From an uncultured Steroidobacter sp. (GTDB taxonomy: Bacteria; Pseudomonadota; Gammaproteobacteria; Steroidobacterales; Steroidobacteraceae), in NCBI GenBank assembly GCA_937864115.1, contig CALMII010000025.1, positions 1 through 64,000 on the forward strand: a stretch of 64,000 bases of DNA, read 5' to 3'. The position numbers and the translations under genes are program-made. This document shows positions 1 through 6,514 of the stretch, one piece after another (position 1 is the stretch's first letter; every line of letters starts with the position of its first letter). The notes under the pieces were generated by a model. That model was not told the origin of the DNA and made no database searches. It worked only from the letters and a program-made list of their open reading frames with translations.

Positions 1-152
1 AATGACCGACCGGCATGGCGTGAAATCGGCGACCGGCATGCCGCGAAACGAGCGACCGGCATGGCGTGAAATACGCACCCAAGAGCTACGAACAGGACAG
101 CGAACACTACTGCGGACGTTGCCGCCACCGCCCATCCGTTGCTCTTCTTCAT
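1..152 (-). CDS. Truncated small membrane protein of the leftmost cassette (partial)
   Basis: Reading from an ATG at 152, with an AAAGGAAG ribosome-binding site nine bases upstream, the frame begins MKKSN and continues with a hydrophobic stretch of about 20 residues. This looks like a signal peptide or single membrane helix ending in a Cys-Val-Phe segment. About 28 codons in, the frame runs into the 23-bp tandem repeats and stays open to the window edge. The native 3' end has therefore been replaced, probably by insertion. It is the last cassette visible, placed directly after the attC at 165-236. Function unknown. Confidence 0.4.
   Translation of the reverse strand, partial: MKKSNGWAVAATSAVVFAVLFVALGCVFHAMPVARFAACRSPISRHAGRS
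8..76. repeat. Three tandem copies of a 23-bp motif; possible IS end
   Basis: The decamer GACCGGCATG recurs at 8, 31 and 54, an exact 23-bp period. The copies differ only at a few positions (GGCGTGAAAT versus CCGCGAAACG after the decamer). The array may continue left of the window. Repeated units of this size occur at the ends of IS21-family elements, so this may be the end of an insertion sequence that entered the leftmost cassette. No transposase is visible to confirm it, and a minisatellite is the alternative. Confidence 0.45.
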
Positions 153-164
153 GCTTCCTTTGAT

Positions 165-236
165 GCCCAACGCCGCCGATGTGCCGCGAGCAAAGGCGCA
201 TCGCCTTTGCGAGTCGGAACCAGCGGCTTGTTGGGC
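165..236 (-). repeat. attC site 1 (72 bp)
   Basis: The outer cores are GCCCAAC at 165-171 and GTTGGGC at 230-236, with imperfect dyad symmetry between them (GGCGCATCGCC in the centre). It follows the winged-helix-like gene, whose stop codon lies 4 bp away, so it is that gene's attC. Confidence 0.85.
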
Positions 237-240
237 TCCG

Positions 241-573
241 CTACATGTTTGCTCTGCATAGCCATTCTCTGAACCGTGAGCGCGTACTTTCGACGGCTAC
301 GGGATCAAACGACACGCCTTCAGTTTCCATGAGCTTGCGGCCTTCGGCTGTTAGAGCGACAAGCGGACCATCTAGACGTTCAAGGACTGAAGCAACCAAA
401 CCCTTCTCTTCAAGACCGCGGATCAGTGAACTTAGCTCACTCCGAGACAACGGGAAATTTGACCTCTCCATCCGTTGCCCCACCGCTTGATCATAGCTAT
501 CGAGCTGCAGGTAGCCACCCCGCAGGGCTGCAAGCAACTTGAGAGCGCGCATCTCCATCGGGTACATGTTCAT
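241..573 (-). CDS. Winged-helix-like small protein (cassette gene)
   Basis: The protein has about 110 residues. The middle (LSSLIRGLEEKGLV, then a beta-wing-like RLDGPLVALTAEGRKL) resembles the recognition helix and wing of MarR/PadR-type winged-helix domains, so a DNA-binding or regulatory role is a guess. The start is unclear. ATG codons lie at 573, 567, 558 and 552, none with a good Shine-Dalgarno, and the frame also opens from a TTG inside the preceding attC core. The stop TAG is 4 bp before attC 1, the usual compact cassette layout. No catalytic motif is seen. Confidence 0.6.
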   Translation of the reverse strand: MNMYPMEMRALKLLAALRGGYLQLDSYDQAVGQRMERSNFPLSRSELSSLIRGLEEKGLVASVLERLDGPLVALTAEGRKLMETEGVSFDPVAVESTRSRFREWLCRANM

Positions 574-576
574 GAT

Positions 577-666
577 GCCCAACGCTGCGCGTAAGCCGCT
601 GGCAAAGGCCGAAGGACTTTGCCAGTCGGGCGGGCGAAGCCCGCGTACTTGACGCGCTTGTTGGGC
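577..666 (-). repeat. attC site 2 (90 bp)
   Basis: The cores are GCCCAAC at 577-583 and GTTGGGC at 660-666. The interior is long and palindromic, with two nested hairpins (GGCAAAG/CTTTGCC and GGGCGAAGCCC). It belongs to the 90-bp class shared with the sites at 5139 and 6420. It ends the GIY-YIG cassette. Confidence 0.85.
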
Positions 667-672
667 ATGACG

Positions 673-1062
673 CTACGTACCCTTCAAACGCTTCGCTCCG
701 ACACCGAGATGCACAGGGCAATGCCACACGGTGGCAGAGTACTCGAGCAGGACACGCTCTCTGTCATCCGGAACGACTAAGAACTGGAAGGTAAAACCCT
801 TTCTGAGCTTGCTGCGATTTTCAGGCATACAGGCGCGCATGAAGGAAGACTTGCCGGCCAGATGATTCTTCAATCTCTGAAGAAGGCCTTCACGACCACG
901 CACTGTCCGACCCACGTGCATTGTCCGACCTTTGGGGTCACGAATGACGTATACCCCTGGCTTGCTTGGCGCCTCAAGCGGCTGACCGGCAGGAGGGAAT
1001 GCATACTCCTTCTGCCTGTGCAGCAGCTTCAACAGAGCTTCAATTCTCTTCCGTTCTTTCAT
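673..1062 (-). CDS. GIY-YIG-like domain protein (cassette gene)
   Basis: The start ATG at 1062 has a GGAG seven bases upstream and gives 129 residues. Residues 36-38 (GVY) and 49-53 (HVGRT) match the two signature segments of the GIY-YIG fold, with His replacing the first Tyr of YIG. A basic helix (RLKNHLAG) follows, and a Glu in the later helix (LLEYSATVWH, about residue 108) could be the metal ligand. The conserved Asn expected near the C-terminus is not evident. The family includes nucleases and repair enzymes; whether this copy cuts DNA is unknown. A nuclease-like gene in a cassette fits a defence or mobile-element role, but that is inference. Confidence 0.7.
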   Translation of the reverse strand: MKERKRIEALLKLLHRQKEYAFPPAGQPLEAPSKPGVYVIRDPKGRTMHVGRTVRGREGLLQRLKNHLAGKSSFMRACMPENRSKLRKGFTFQFLVVPDDRERVLLEYSATVWHCPVHLGVGAKRLKGT

Positions 1063-1074
1063 CGGAATGCTCCG

Positions 1075-1136
1075 GCCCAACGCTGCGCTAAGGCGCGTGC
1101 GTCTTCGCACGTCGCCTCTTGAGCGCATTGTTAGAA
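1075..1136 (-). repeat. attC site 3 (62 bp)
   Basis: The cores are GCCCAAC at 1075-1081 and GTTAGAA at 1130-1136, with the central stem GCGTGCGTCTTCGCACGTCGC. It is almost identical to the attC at 3669-3730 because both belong to copies of the same non-coding cassette. Confidence 0.85.
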
Positions 1137-1489
1137 AGCGCCACAACTTGAGGCAACCCGAGACGCCGAAAATTGCAGCAACACATGTGGCTGAGTGTAC
1201 GCACACAGGCCAGAGCTTGGCACCTGCCGGCTGCGGCACTGCACCCAATGACCCTGCGATCTCTCACCGAAATCTCTGAAGAATGACCACGAACGGCACC
1301 AGCGTTGGATGCTGAAACTCTTGGCTGCGGAAAGCGGCGAAACGATAACGGATACCGCCGCCGTGTCTCTTTGCCAGCGGAAACGCACTGCCCGATGACC
1401 GGTGCTGCCACTTCCGCTCCCTGACCAATGGCACAGCACTTCAATTCCTGGCACTCCCTAGCGTCTCACTGCTCTTGGCGCTTTCTAAC
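1082..1489 (-). repeat. Non-coding cassette family A, copy 1
   Basis: This whole cassette (body plus its attC) recurs at 3676-4081. Over the last 160 bases of the body about nine in ten bases match. Two minus-strand frames are open (about 118 and 107 codons). However, in the aligned part I counted 6, 5 and 4 changes at codon positions 1, 2 and 3 of one frame, so there is no third-position excess and no sign of coding constraint. No Shine-Dalgarno was found. The cassette is best read as non-coding or decayed. An RNA or promoter function is possible but unsupported. Confidence 0.65.
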
Positions 1490-1543
1490 GCCATTGCTCA
1501 CGCGAGCGCGTCCTCGCGCGTCGCGTGCAGCAATTTGTTGGGC
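1483..1543 (-). repeat. attC site 4 (61 bp)
   Basis: The cores are TTCTAAC at 1483-1489 and GTTGGGC at 1537-1543, and the interior contains GCGAGCGCG and CGCGCGTCGCG arms. It ends the VOC-protein cassette. Confidence 0.85.
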
Positions 1544-1567
1544 TCCGTACGAAGAACAAACGAAGCT

Positions 1568-1921
1568 TCATGACGAACTTGCCTGCTGCAGCGAGAAGAC
1601 ATTGCCTTCAGTGTCCGCCACTTCCGCGACCAAAACTCCAGGGGCGACCTCCGAGGCCGATACAACTTCCCTACCGCCCTTGCTGACAACCGAAGCACAA
1701 GCGGCGGCTAGATTACTCACTGCGAAATGAAGACCAACGCGACTGCCTACGCGTTCTGAACTGGAAAACAGACCAATGCGGACATCAGCCACTTCAAGAG
1801 ATGACCACCTCGGCGAGGACCAACGAGTGGACGCCCCCAACGCACTCGAATAGAACAGGACCGCACGGCCCATGTCCTGGACACCCACGCTGAAGAACGT
1901 TTCGCTGACGCTGAACTCCAA
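1568..1921 (-). CDS. VOC/glyoxalase-family protein (cassette gene)
   Basis: The protein has about 117 residues when started at a TTG (1921) preceded by GAAGAAGGAG at a 5-base spacing. The frame also extends up to a TTG in the attC core at 1948. The order is that of one VOC (beta-alpha-beta-beta-beta) module. It starts with a strand and the 'M(G)RAVLFYSSALGA' helix, continues with LEVADVRIGLFS, and ends with GVLVAEVADTEGNVFSL, the usual final strand of glyoxalase/bleomycin-resistance-like proteins. Metal ligands are incomplete (Glu of DTEGN), so the enzyme activity cannot be named. It may work as a dimer, as single VOC modules usually do. Confidence 0.75.
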   Translation of the reverse strand: MEFSVSETFFSVGVQDMGRAVLFYSSALGASTRWSSPRWSSLEVADVRIGLFSSSERVGSRVGLHFAVSNLAAACASVVSKGGREVVSASEVAPGVLVAEVADTEGNVFSLQQASSS

Positions 1922-1942
1922 AGTGACTCCTTCTTCTCTTAC

Positions 1943-2002
1943 GCCCAACGCTATTGCTCACGCGAGCGCGTTTCGCGCGTCGCGTGCAGCAATTTGTTGG
2001 GC
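1943..2002 (-). repeat. attC site 5 (60 bp)
   Basis: The cores are GCCCAAC at 1943-1949 and GTTGGGC at 1996-2002. The preceding membrane-protein gene reads into this site and terminates inside it. Confidence 0.85.
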
Positions 2003-2406
2003 CGCTCATTACGAAATTTCTGAACCGCAAGCCACAAAAAATGCACGGAGCAAAGGGTGGGTGGCGCAAGCGCGAGGACAGAGAACCAGTTCAACGAGAG
2101 ACCTGTGAATTGACCAGTCATGGTTGTCCAAATGGACACCAAGCCAGATGCCATACCCGACACTACAAACACCCAAGGCAATTGATCTCTTCTGTTCCGG
2201 AGGTAACGGAGCGTAAGCACGAGAGCAGCCATTCCTAGCAGACCTCCAACGGTGCATAGCGTGTGAACGATGACATATCCGAAACCGCGAGCAGCCCCGG
2301 CCAATAGCACCGGAAGGAACAACAAGCCCCAGAACAAGAAGTACGCGGGCAGACCAAAGCAGAGAACCGCTTCGATCACTAACCAGCGATTCTCCACCTG
2401 CCTCAT
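1951..2406 (-). CDS. Four-helix membrane protein (cassette gene)
   Basis: From the ATG at 2406 the protein has about 151 residues. Four hydrophobic segments lie near residues 8-36, 43-68, 77-95 and 106-128, with a basic loop (RYLRNRRDQ) after the second. There is no soluble domain. The last 15 or so residues (NKLLHATRETRSREQ) are encoded by the attC itself, so the stop lies inside the recombination site. The Shine-Dalgarno is weak. No family was recognised; it is an inner-membrane protein of unknown function. Confidence 0.6.
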   Translation of the reverse strand: MRQVENRWLVIEAVLCFGLPAYFLFWGLLFLPVLLAGAARGFGYVIVHTLCTVGGLLGMAALVLTLRYLRNRRDQLPWVFVVSGMASGLVSIWTTMTGQFTGLSLNWFSVLALAPPTLCSVHFLWLAVQKFRNERPNKLLHATRETRSREQ

Positions 2407-2412
2407 TCTTAT

Positions 2413-2473
2413 GCCCAACGCTATTGTTCACGCGCGTGCGTCTTCGCACGTCGCGTGGAGCAATTTGTTGGGC
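2413..2473 (-). repeat. attC site 6 (61 bp)
   Basis: The cores are GCCCAAC at 2413-2419 and GTTGGGC at 2467-2473, with a central GCGTGCGTCTTCGCACGTCGC stem like those at 1075, 3669 and 4075. It closes the cassette of the 110-aa unknown protein. Confidence 0.85.
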
Positions 2474-2485
2474 GACACTGATGTT

Positions 2486-2818
2486 TCACGGACTCTCGTA
2501 CCCTATGAAGCGTAGACGGTCGGGCAGCGGAGTAGGCTTCGGTATTGCTATCTGACCATACGCAGACTCAAAAGGCCGATCGAGGTCCAAATAATGAAAG
2601 AAGAAAACCACGATTCGCTTCCCCGCACCGGATGCTCCCAGATCCCTTTCGTCGTAGGGCACCTGCCAATACGATGGGTCCTTGTCAGGAACTGGCTGCG
2701 TGATTGACCCCCAATCGATTTCTCCAAAGCCTTTCGAAATCTCCCCTTCGACAAGCCACACGGGTTCATTCGCCTGAACAGGATGCATCCCGATGACATT
2801 GACGACCGCGTTCTTCAT
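2486..2818 (-). CDS. Hypothetical cassette protein, 110 aa
   Basis: The start ATG at 2818 lies only four bases from the preceding attC core, without a visible Shine-Dalgarno. The protein is soluble, rich in aromatic and acidic residues (EIDWGSITQPVPDKDPSYWQ; VPYDERDLG), and has one strongly hydrophobic strand (RIVVFFFHYLDLDRP). It ends 13 bases before attC 6. The composition is that of a folded globular protein, not a shadow frame. No family was recognised. Confidence 0.55.
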   Translation of the reverse strand: MKNAVVNVIGMHPVQANEPVWLVEGEISKGFGEIDWGSITQPVPDKDPSYWQVPYDERDLGASGAGKRIVVFFFHYLDLDRPFESAYGQIAIPKPTPLPDRLRFIGYESP

Positions 2819-2821
2819 GAC

Positions 2822-2893
2822 GCCCAACGCCGCCGCTGTGGCGCGGGGGCAGGCGCCTCGCCTGACCCCGTCGCAACCAGCGGCTTGTTATGC
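2822..2893 (-). repeat. attC site 7 (72 bp)
   Basis: The cores are GCCCAAC at 2822-2828 and GTTATGC at 2887-2893, with the interior GGCGCGGGGGCAGGCGCC shared with the sites at 3246 and 5580. It is the attC of family B, copy 1. Confidence 0.85.
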
Positions 2894-3252
2894 CCGCTGA
2901 GCGGACTGATTGATAAACGACGCGACATACGCCGAATGTGGCACAGGATTTCAATGCGCGCGAGGCTGAGTTGAAACTGCGCTGCTGAAGACGCGGAAAA
3001 CCCAGAAACTTGCCGAAGCTGCGAACGCGGGCTCTTGCTGTCCGAGCGCCGCGCCAACCGAACGACCAAAAGCTGATGCGGCTTGACACGAAGACCGTTC
3101 AGACAGCGATGAACTTGAAGCTGCGAGCCCGCAAAGATGCGGCAGACTTCCCGAGTGCCACTGCATTGCTTCCGAAGCTGACACGCTCAACGCCCTCCCT
3201 GAACGATCAGATAGCCTCGATGCCTACGACCTCATTTCTCTTGAGGCATAAC
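2829..3252 (-). repeat. Non-coding cassette family B, copy 1
   Basis: The body and its attC recur at 3253-3675 (immediately adjacent) and 5587-6039. Frames are open on both strands, but none is kept in all three copies: frameshifts move the conserved blocks between frames. In 180 aligned bases of copies 1 and 2 I counted 7, 5 and 7 changes at the three codon positions of the best plus-strand frame. No Shine-Dalgarno or consistent start is present. This is a non-coding or eroded cassette. Confidence 0.65.
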
Positions 3253-3317
3253 GCCGCCGCTGTGGCGCGGGGGCAGGCGCCTCGCCTGACCCCGTCGCAA
3301 CCAGCGGCTTGTTATGC
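3246..3317 (-). repeat. attC site 8 (72 bp)
   Basis: The cores are GCATAAC at 3246-3252 and GTTATGC at 3311-3317. The interior is nearly identical to attC 7. It is the attC of family B, copy 2. Confidence 0.85.
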
Positions 3318-3675
3318 CCGCCAAGCGGTCTGATTGATAAACGACGCGACATGCGCTGAATGTGGCACAGGACTTCAATGCGCGCGAGGCTGAGTTGAGG
3401 AGCGCTGCTGAAAGCACTGCGAATGCAGACACTAACCGAAGCTGTGAACGCGGGCTCTTGCTGTCTGAGCGCCACGCCAACCGAACTGCCAACAGCTGAT
3501 GCGGCTTGACACGAAGACCGTTCAGACAGCGATGCACTGGGAGATGCGAGCCCGCGAAGATGCTGCGAACTGTCCGAGCGCGACCGCATTGCTTCCGAAG
3601 CTGACAAGCTCAACGCCCTCCCTGAACGATCAGACCGCCTCGATGCTTACGAACTCATTTCTCTTGAGGCATAAC
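3253..3675 (-). repeat. Non-coding cassette family B, copy 2
   Basis: This copy sits in tandem with copy 1, sharing the terminal block ending CTCTTGAGGCATAAC. It lacks the reading-frame interruption seen in copy 1, yet substitutions relative to copy 1 show no codon periodicity. The tandem arrangement suggests reinsertion or unequal exchange between cassettes. Confidence 0.65.
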
Positions 3676-3730
3676 GCTGCGCTAAGGCGCGTGCGTCTTC
3701 GCACGTCGCCTCTTGAGCGCATTGTTAGAA
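3669..3730 (-). repeat. attC site 9 (62 bp)
   Basis: The cores are GCATAAC at 3669-3675 and GTTAGAA at 3724-3730. The interior matches attC 3. It is the attC of family A, copy 2. Confidence 0.85.
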
Positions 3731-4081
3731 AGCGCCGTAACTTGAGACGACCTGAGACGCTGAAAATTGCCGCAACACATGTGGCTGAGTGTACGCACAC
3801 GGGCCAGGGCTTGGCACCTGCCGGCTGCGGCACTGTGCCCAATGACCCTGAGATCTCTCACCGAAATTTCCGAAGAGTGACGATGAATGGCAGCGCCGCG
3901 GAGGATTGGAACCCTTGGCCAAGGAAACGCTTGAAACGATGACGGATGCCGCCACCGTATCTCTTTGCCAAAGGAAACGCACTGCCCGATGACCAGTGCT
4001 GCCACCTCTGCTCCCTGACCGATGCACAGCACTTCATTCATGGCACTCCCTGGATTCTCACTGCTCTTGGCGCTTTCTAAC
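3676..4081 (-). repeat. Non-coding cassette family A, copy 2
   Basis: This is the second copy of the cassette at 1082-1489, with the same landmarks in the same order, including ACACATGTGGCTGAGTGTAC and CTCTTTGCCA followed by GGAAACGCACTGCCCGATGA. The two copies are separated by unrelated gene cassettes, so duplication occurred by integron shuffling, not simple tandem copying. No convincing coding frame is present. Confidence 0.65.
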
Positions 4082-4135
4082 GCCGCCCATCACGCGCGTG
4101 CGTCTTCGCACGTCGCGTGCATGGGCTTGTTATGC
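4075..4135 (-). repeat. attC site 10 (61 bp)
   Basis: The cores are TTCTAAC at 4075-4081 and GTTATGC at 4129-4135, around the GCGTGCGTCTTCGCACGTCGC stem and an outer GCCCAT/ATGGGC pair. It lies 35 bp after the hydrolase stop codon and ends that cassette. Confidence 0.85.
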
Positions 4136-4170
4136 GCTCCTGCGACGGCGAAGTAGTCATTTCAAGCATG

Positions 4171-5127
4171 CTAATGCTTGTCGCTGCGAACCTTCGCAAC
4201 GACATCGACTATGGCATCAATTACGAGCTGAGGCTCATCGAACTGGATGTTGTGTCCTGCCTTGCTTGCGACAACCTGCTTGCTGTTCGTGGACAGAGCA
4301 GTCAAGCCGGCCTGCAGCCGTGCGCCGACCGCATCGATAAGTGCTTCGATGTCATCTGGCGCATAGGGATCGTTCCACTGAGGACTCTGTGTAAGCACAA
4401 CTAGTGGCTTGTCGCCGATCCCGCCTGTGGCACGCACTAGATCGCCGTTTGCCTTGAGGTCGACCCACTCGCGAGTCTTGGACAAGTCCGGCCCCTCGCG
4501 CCAGCCTTTCACCAGCTCATAGTCCTTGTCATCTGGCGCGCGTGCAGGAAGTACCTTTGCGATCTCCGGATATGCGTCTGGATGAGAGGAATCGATGAGA
4601 ATCAGGCCCGCGACGGCTTCTGGATAAAGATGCGCGAACATGCGCGCATTCATACCACCGAACGACTGTCCGGCGATAACAAATGGCGCCCTCAACCCAG
4701 TCCGCTCGATCAACGCATGCAGATCCTTAGCTACATCCGCACTGGTTCGCGGCATCGGCGCCTTATCGCTGCGCCCAAGCCCCGCACGATCATAGGCACA
4801 CACCCTCGTCGTCTTGGCGATCTCTGGAACGATGACAGCCCAGCCGATTGGCCGATTCCATGAAAATACGGTTTCCAGCGACGTTCCGCCGCCGGGCTCG
4901 ATTATCACCGTGGGAACGCCGACTCCGTAGCATTGATAGCGCAACGAGCGGCCGCCTATGTCGACGCTGCGAAAGCCCGGAACAGGCTTCGCCGATGGTG
5001 CACCAGGGTCGAGTTGCTGCGCGGGTGCTGGTGAGGCCAGCCCTAATGTCAGGCAGAGCCACACAGTCGCGAAGTATGAGACTCGGGGCTTCAGCGCCGG
5101 CGCTAAGGTGTTGTCAGAAGTAGGCAT
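4171..5127 (-). CDS. Secreted alpha/beta hydrolase (cassette gene)
   Basis: From the ATG at 5127 the protein has 318 residues. An in-frame ATG also lies within the attC core at 5142. An N-terminal signal peptide (hydrophobic residues about 18-31, cleavage near APAQ) points to export. The hydrolase core shows an oxyanion-type EPGGGTS loop (about 77-83), YDRAGLGRSD (112-121), the nucleophile elbow GQSFGG with Ser155, a probable acid in LILIDSSHPD or the later NDPYAPDD loop, and the catalytic His in KAGHNIQ near the C-terminus. Substrate unknown; families like this act on esters, amides or haloalkanes. It is the largest gene in the array. Confidence 0.8.
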   Translation of the reverse strand: MPTSDNTLAPALKPRVSYFATVWLCLTLGLASPAPAQQLDPGAPSAKPVPGFRSVDIGGRSLRYQCYGVGVPTVIIEPGGGTSLETVFSWNRPIGWAVIVPEIAKTTRVCAYDRAGLGRSDKAPMPRTSADVAKDLHALIERTGLRAPFVIAGQSFGGMNARMFAHLYPEAVAGLILIDSSHPDAYPEIAKVLPARAPDDKDYELVKGWREGPDLSKTREWVDLKANGDLVRATGGIGDKPLVVLTQSPQWNDPYAPDDIEALIDAVGARLQAGLTALSTNSKQVVASKAGHNIQFDEPQLVIDAIVDVVAKVRSDKH

Positions 5128-5138
5128 GACAGTTTCTC

Positions 5139-5228
5139 GCATAACGCCGCGCGTAAGCCGCGAGCAAAAGCGCCTCGCTTTTGCGAGTCGGGCGCCCGCA
5201 GGGCGCGTACTTGACGCGCTTGTTGGGC
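5139..5228 (-). repeat. attC site 11 (90 bp)
   Basis: The cores are GCATAAC at 5139-5145 and GTTGGGC at 5222-5228, with the nested stems GCAAAAGCG/CGCTTTTGC and GGCGCCCGCAGGGCG. It is a 90-bp-class site closing the small-membrane-protein cassette. Confidence 0.85.
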
Positions 5229-5346
5229 TTGATGCTGTTCTGGACAGCCACGAACGGTGAGGGACCGCCGAACAAAAAGCCACCGCGCCGCGCTGCTTCA
5301 AGCCGGCGACCCGTGTCATTAAGGCGATGCTGTTCCGATCCCATTG

Positions 5347-5562
5347 CTAGGCGTCATTGCCGCCAGACACTCTCTTTTGCAACTCTCGCACCTGCTGCTG
5401 GAGTCTGAGAACCGGCCCTTGCGCCATTAACAGAATGCCAAGCGCGAATGCCGCCATGAGCCAACCTTGTGATCCAAAGCCGGAGCTACGAGCAATAGCT
5501 GAGCCTGCGAAGGCAGCAATGACAACGCCTACCGAGACGGTTCCGAAAACACCAAGATTCAT
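5347..5562 (-). CDS. Small two-helix membrane protein (cassette gene)
   Basis: The ATG at 5562 has the best ribosome-binding site in the array (AGGAGG, five bases upstream) and gives 71 residues. Two hydrophobic segments (about residues 4-25 and 33-50) flank a short polar loop. The C-terminal tail has a heptad-like pattern (VLRLQQQVRELQKRV), suggesting oligomerisation or a coiled-coil contact. A second 37-codon frame starts two bases after the stop (ATG at 5344) and runs into attC 11; it has no ribosome-binding site and is not called. Function unknown. Confidence 0.65.
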   Translation of the reverse strand: MNLGVFGTVSVGVVIAAFAGSAIARSSGFGSQGWLMAAFALGILLMAQGPVLRLQQQVRELQKRVSGGNDA

Positions 5563-5579
5563 ATGTACCTCCTCATGAT

Positions 5580-5651
5580 GCCCAACGCCGCTGCTGTGGC
5601 GCGGGGGCAGGCGCCTCGCCTGACCCCGTCGCAACCAGCAGCTTGTTATGC
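5580..5651 (-). repeat. attC site 12 (72 bp)
   Basis: The cores are GCCCAAC at 5580-5586 and GTTATGC at 5645-5651. It is nearly identical to attC 7 and 8 and is the attC of family B, copy 3. Confidence 0.85.
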
Positions 5652-6039
5652 CCGCTGAGCGGACTGATTGATAAACGACGCGACATGCGCTGAATGTGGC
5701 ACAGGATTCCAAAGCGCGCGAGGCCAAGATGAGCGGCGACGCCGAGAATATTGCGAACCCAGAAACCAACCGAAGCTGCAAACGCGGGCTCTTGCCGTCC
5801 AAGAGCTGCCCCAACTGAATTGTCCGAAGCTGATGAGGCTGGAAACGAAAGGCGGTGAAGGTAAGCGAAGCTGCGGAGGGACTGATCAGACGGCGATGAA
5901 CTTGAAGCTGCGAGCCCGCAACGCTGCTGCTGACTGTCTGAGCGCCACTGCATTGCTCCCGAAGCTAACACCCTCAACGTTCTCCATGAACGATCAAACC
6001 GCCTCGATGCCTACGACCTCATTCATTCTGAGGCATAAC
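5587..6039 (-). repeat. Non-coding cassette family B, copy 3
   Basis: This is the most divergent copy. It carries an extra 30-base block near 5850-5880 (GGCGGTGAAGGTAAGCGAAG region) absent from copies 1 and 2. The ends are best conserved: GACTGATTGATAAACGACGC on one side and TCATTCTGAGGCATAAC on the other. No frame is kept across the family. Confidence 0.65.
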
Positions 6040-6098
6040 GATTGCGTTAACGGCGCGCGTTGTCTTCAACGCGTTGACCGTTGAACGCATTGTTATAA
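6033..6098 (-). repeat. attC site 13 (66 bp)
   Basis: The cores are GCATAAC at 6033-6039 and GTTATAA at 6092-6098, and the interior hairpin is GCGTTAACGGCG with TTCAACGCGTTGACCGTTGAA. Its interior differs from every other site in the window, suggesting a different source for this cassette. The preceding gene stops inside it. Confidence 0.8.
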
Positions 6099-6409
6099 GG
6101 CGGCAATTCGAGACCAGAGAATAACAGCGCGAGACCAGCAGCACCGGACGACGCAGTTCCGATAAACGTTCCGACAACATTGCCGCCAACGACAATCTTG
6201 TCGCCCTGAACTAGACCGAGAATGCTTCCATCTGGTTTAGTGACGCTTTGGCCATCGAAAGTGGCGACGACTGTGCCAGTGTTGTCGTAAATGGAGGTCT
6301 CTGTGTATTCACCAATTCGCTCACGCGGAGGTCGGCCCCAACAGATGCCGCCCTTGAATACACCGATAGGCTCACCGGCGTTGTCCCAGATGCTGTTGTT
6401 CTCCGACAT
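6047..6409 (-). CDS. Beta-repeat protein, 120 aa (cassette gene)
   Basis: The ATG at 6409 is preceded by AAGG eight bases upstream. The sequence contains repeated short strands of the form (I/W)(W/Y)DNxGxxxxxF: SIWDNAGEPIGVFKGG, SIYDNTGTVVATFDG, then KPDGSILGLVQGDKIVVGG and a glycine-rich segment (GTFIGTASSGAAGLALL). The pattern suggests a small all-beta fold of about four repeats, similar to what is annotated as '4-fold beta flower' proteins, though I cannot confirm the family. The last 19 residues come from attC 13 sequence. Confidence 0.6.
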   Translation of the reverse strand: MSENNSIWDNAGEPIGVFKGGICWGRPPRERIGEYTETSIYDNTGTVVATFDGQSVTKPDGSILGLVQGDKIVVGGNVVGTFIGTASSGAAGLALLFSGLELPPYNNAFNGQRVEDNARR

Positions 6410-6419
6410 GTCTTACGCC

Positions 6420-6509
6420 TTATAACGCCGCACATAAGCCGCGAGCAAAAGCGCCTCGCTTTTGCGAGTCGGGCGCACGCAGTGCGCGAACTTGATGTGC
6501 TTGTTGGGC
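6420..6509 (-). repeat. attC site 14 (90 bp)
   Basis: The cores are TTATAAC at 6420-6426 and GTTGGGC at 6503-6509. It is a 90-bp-class site with the GCAAAAGCGCCTCGCTTTTGC stem. It follows the TIR gene by 5 bp and is the attC nearest the attI-like junction. Confidence 0.85.
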
Positions 6510-6514
6510 ATCAC

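Noticed and set aside
1088..1454. Minus-strand frames of 118 and 107 codons in cassette family A
   Set aside because: They overlap in different frames, and neither shows third-position bias between the two cassette copies. No ribosome-binding site was found.
3010..3942. Plus-strand frames in family B/A cassettes (107 and 147 codons)
   Set aside because: They run against cassette orientation and across attC sites. Substitutions between copies are even over codon positions.
5114..5344. 76-codon minus-strand frame after the small two-helix membrane gene
   Set aside because: It has no ribosome-binding site, and half of it is attC sequence. It cannot be supported as a gene without homologs.
165..6509. 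CRISPR array
   Set aside because: The repeats are imperfect palindromes of 60-90 bp with core GTTRRRY/RYYYAAC and gene-length spacers, which fits attC sites, not CRISPR repeats.
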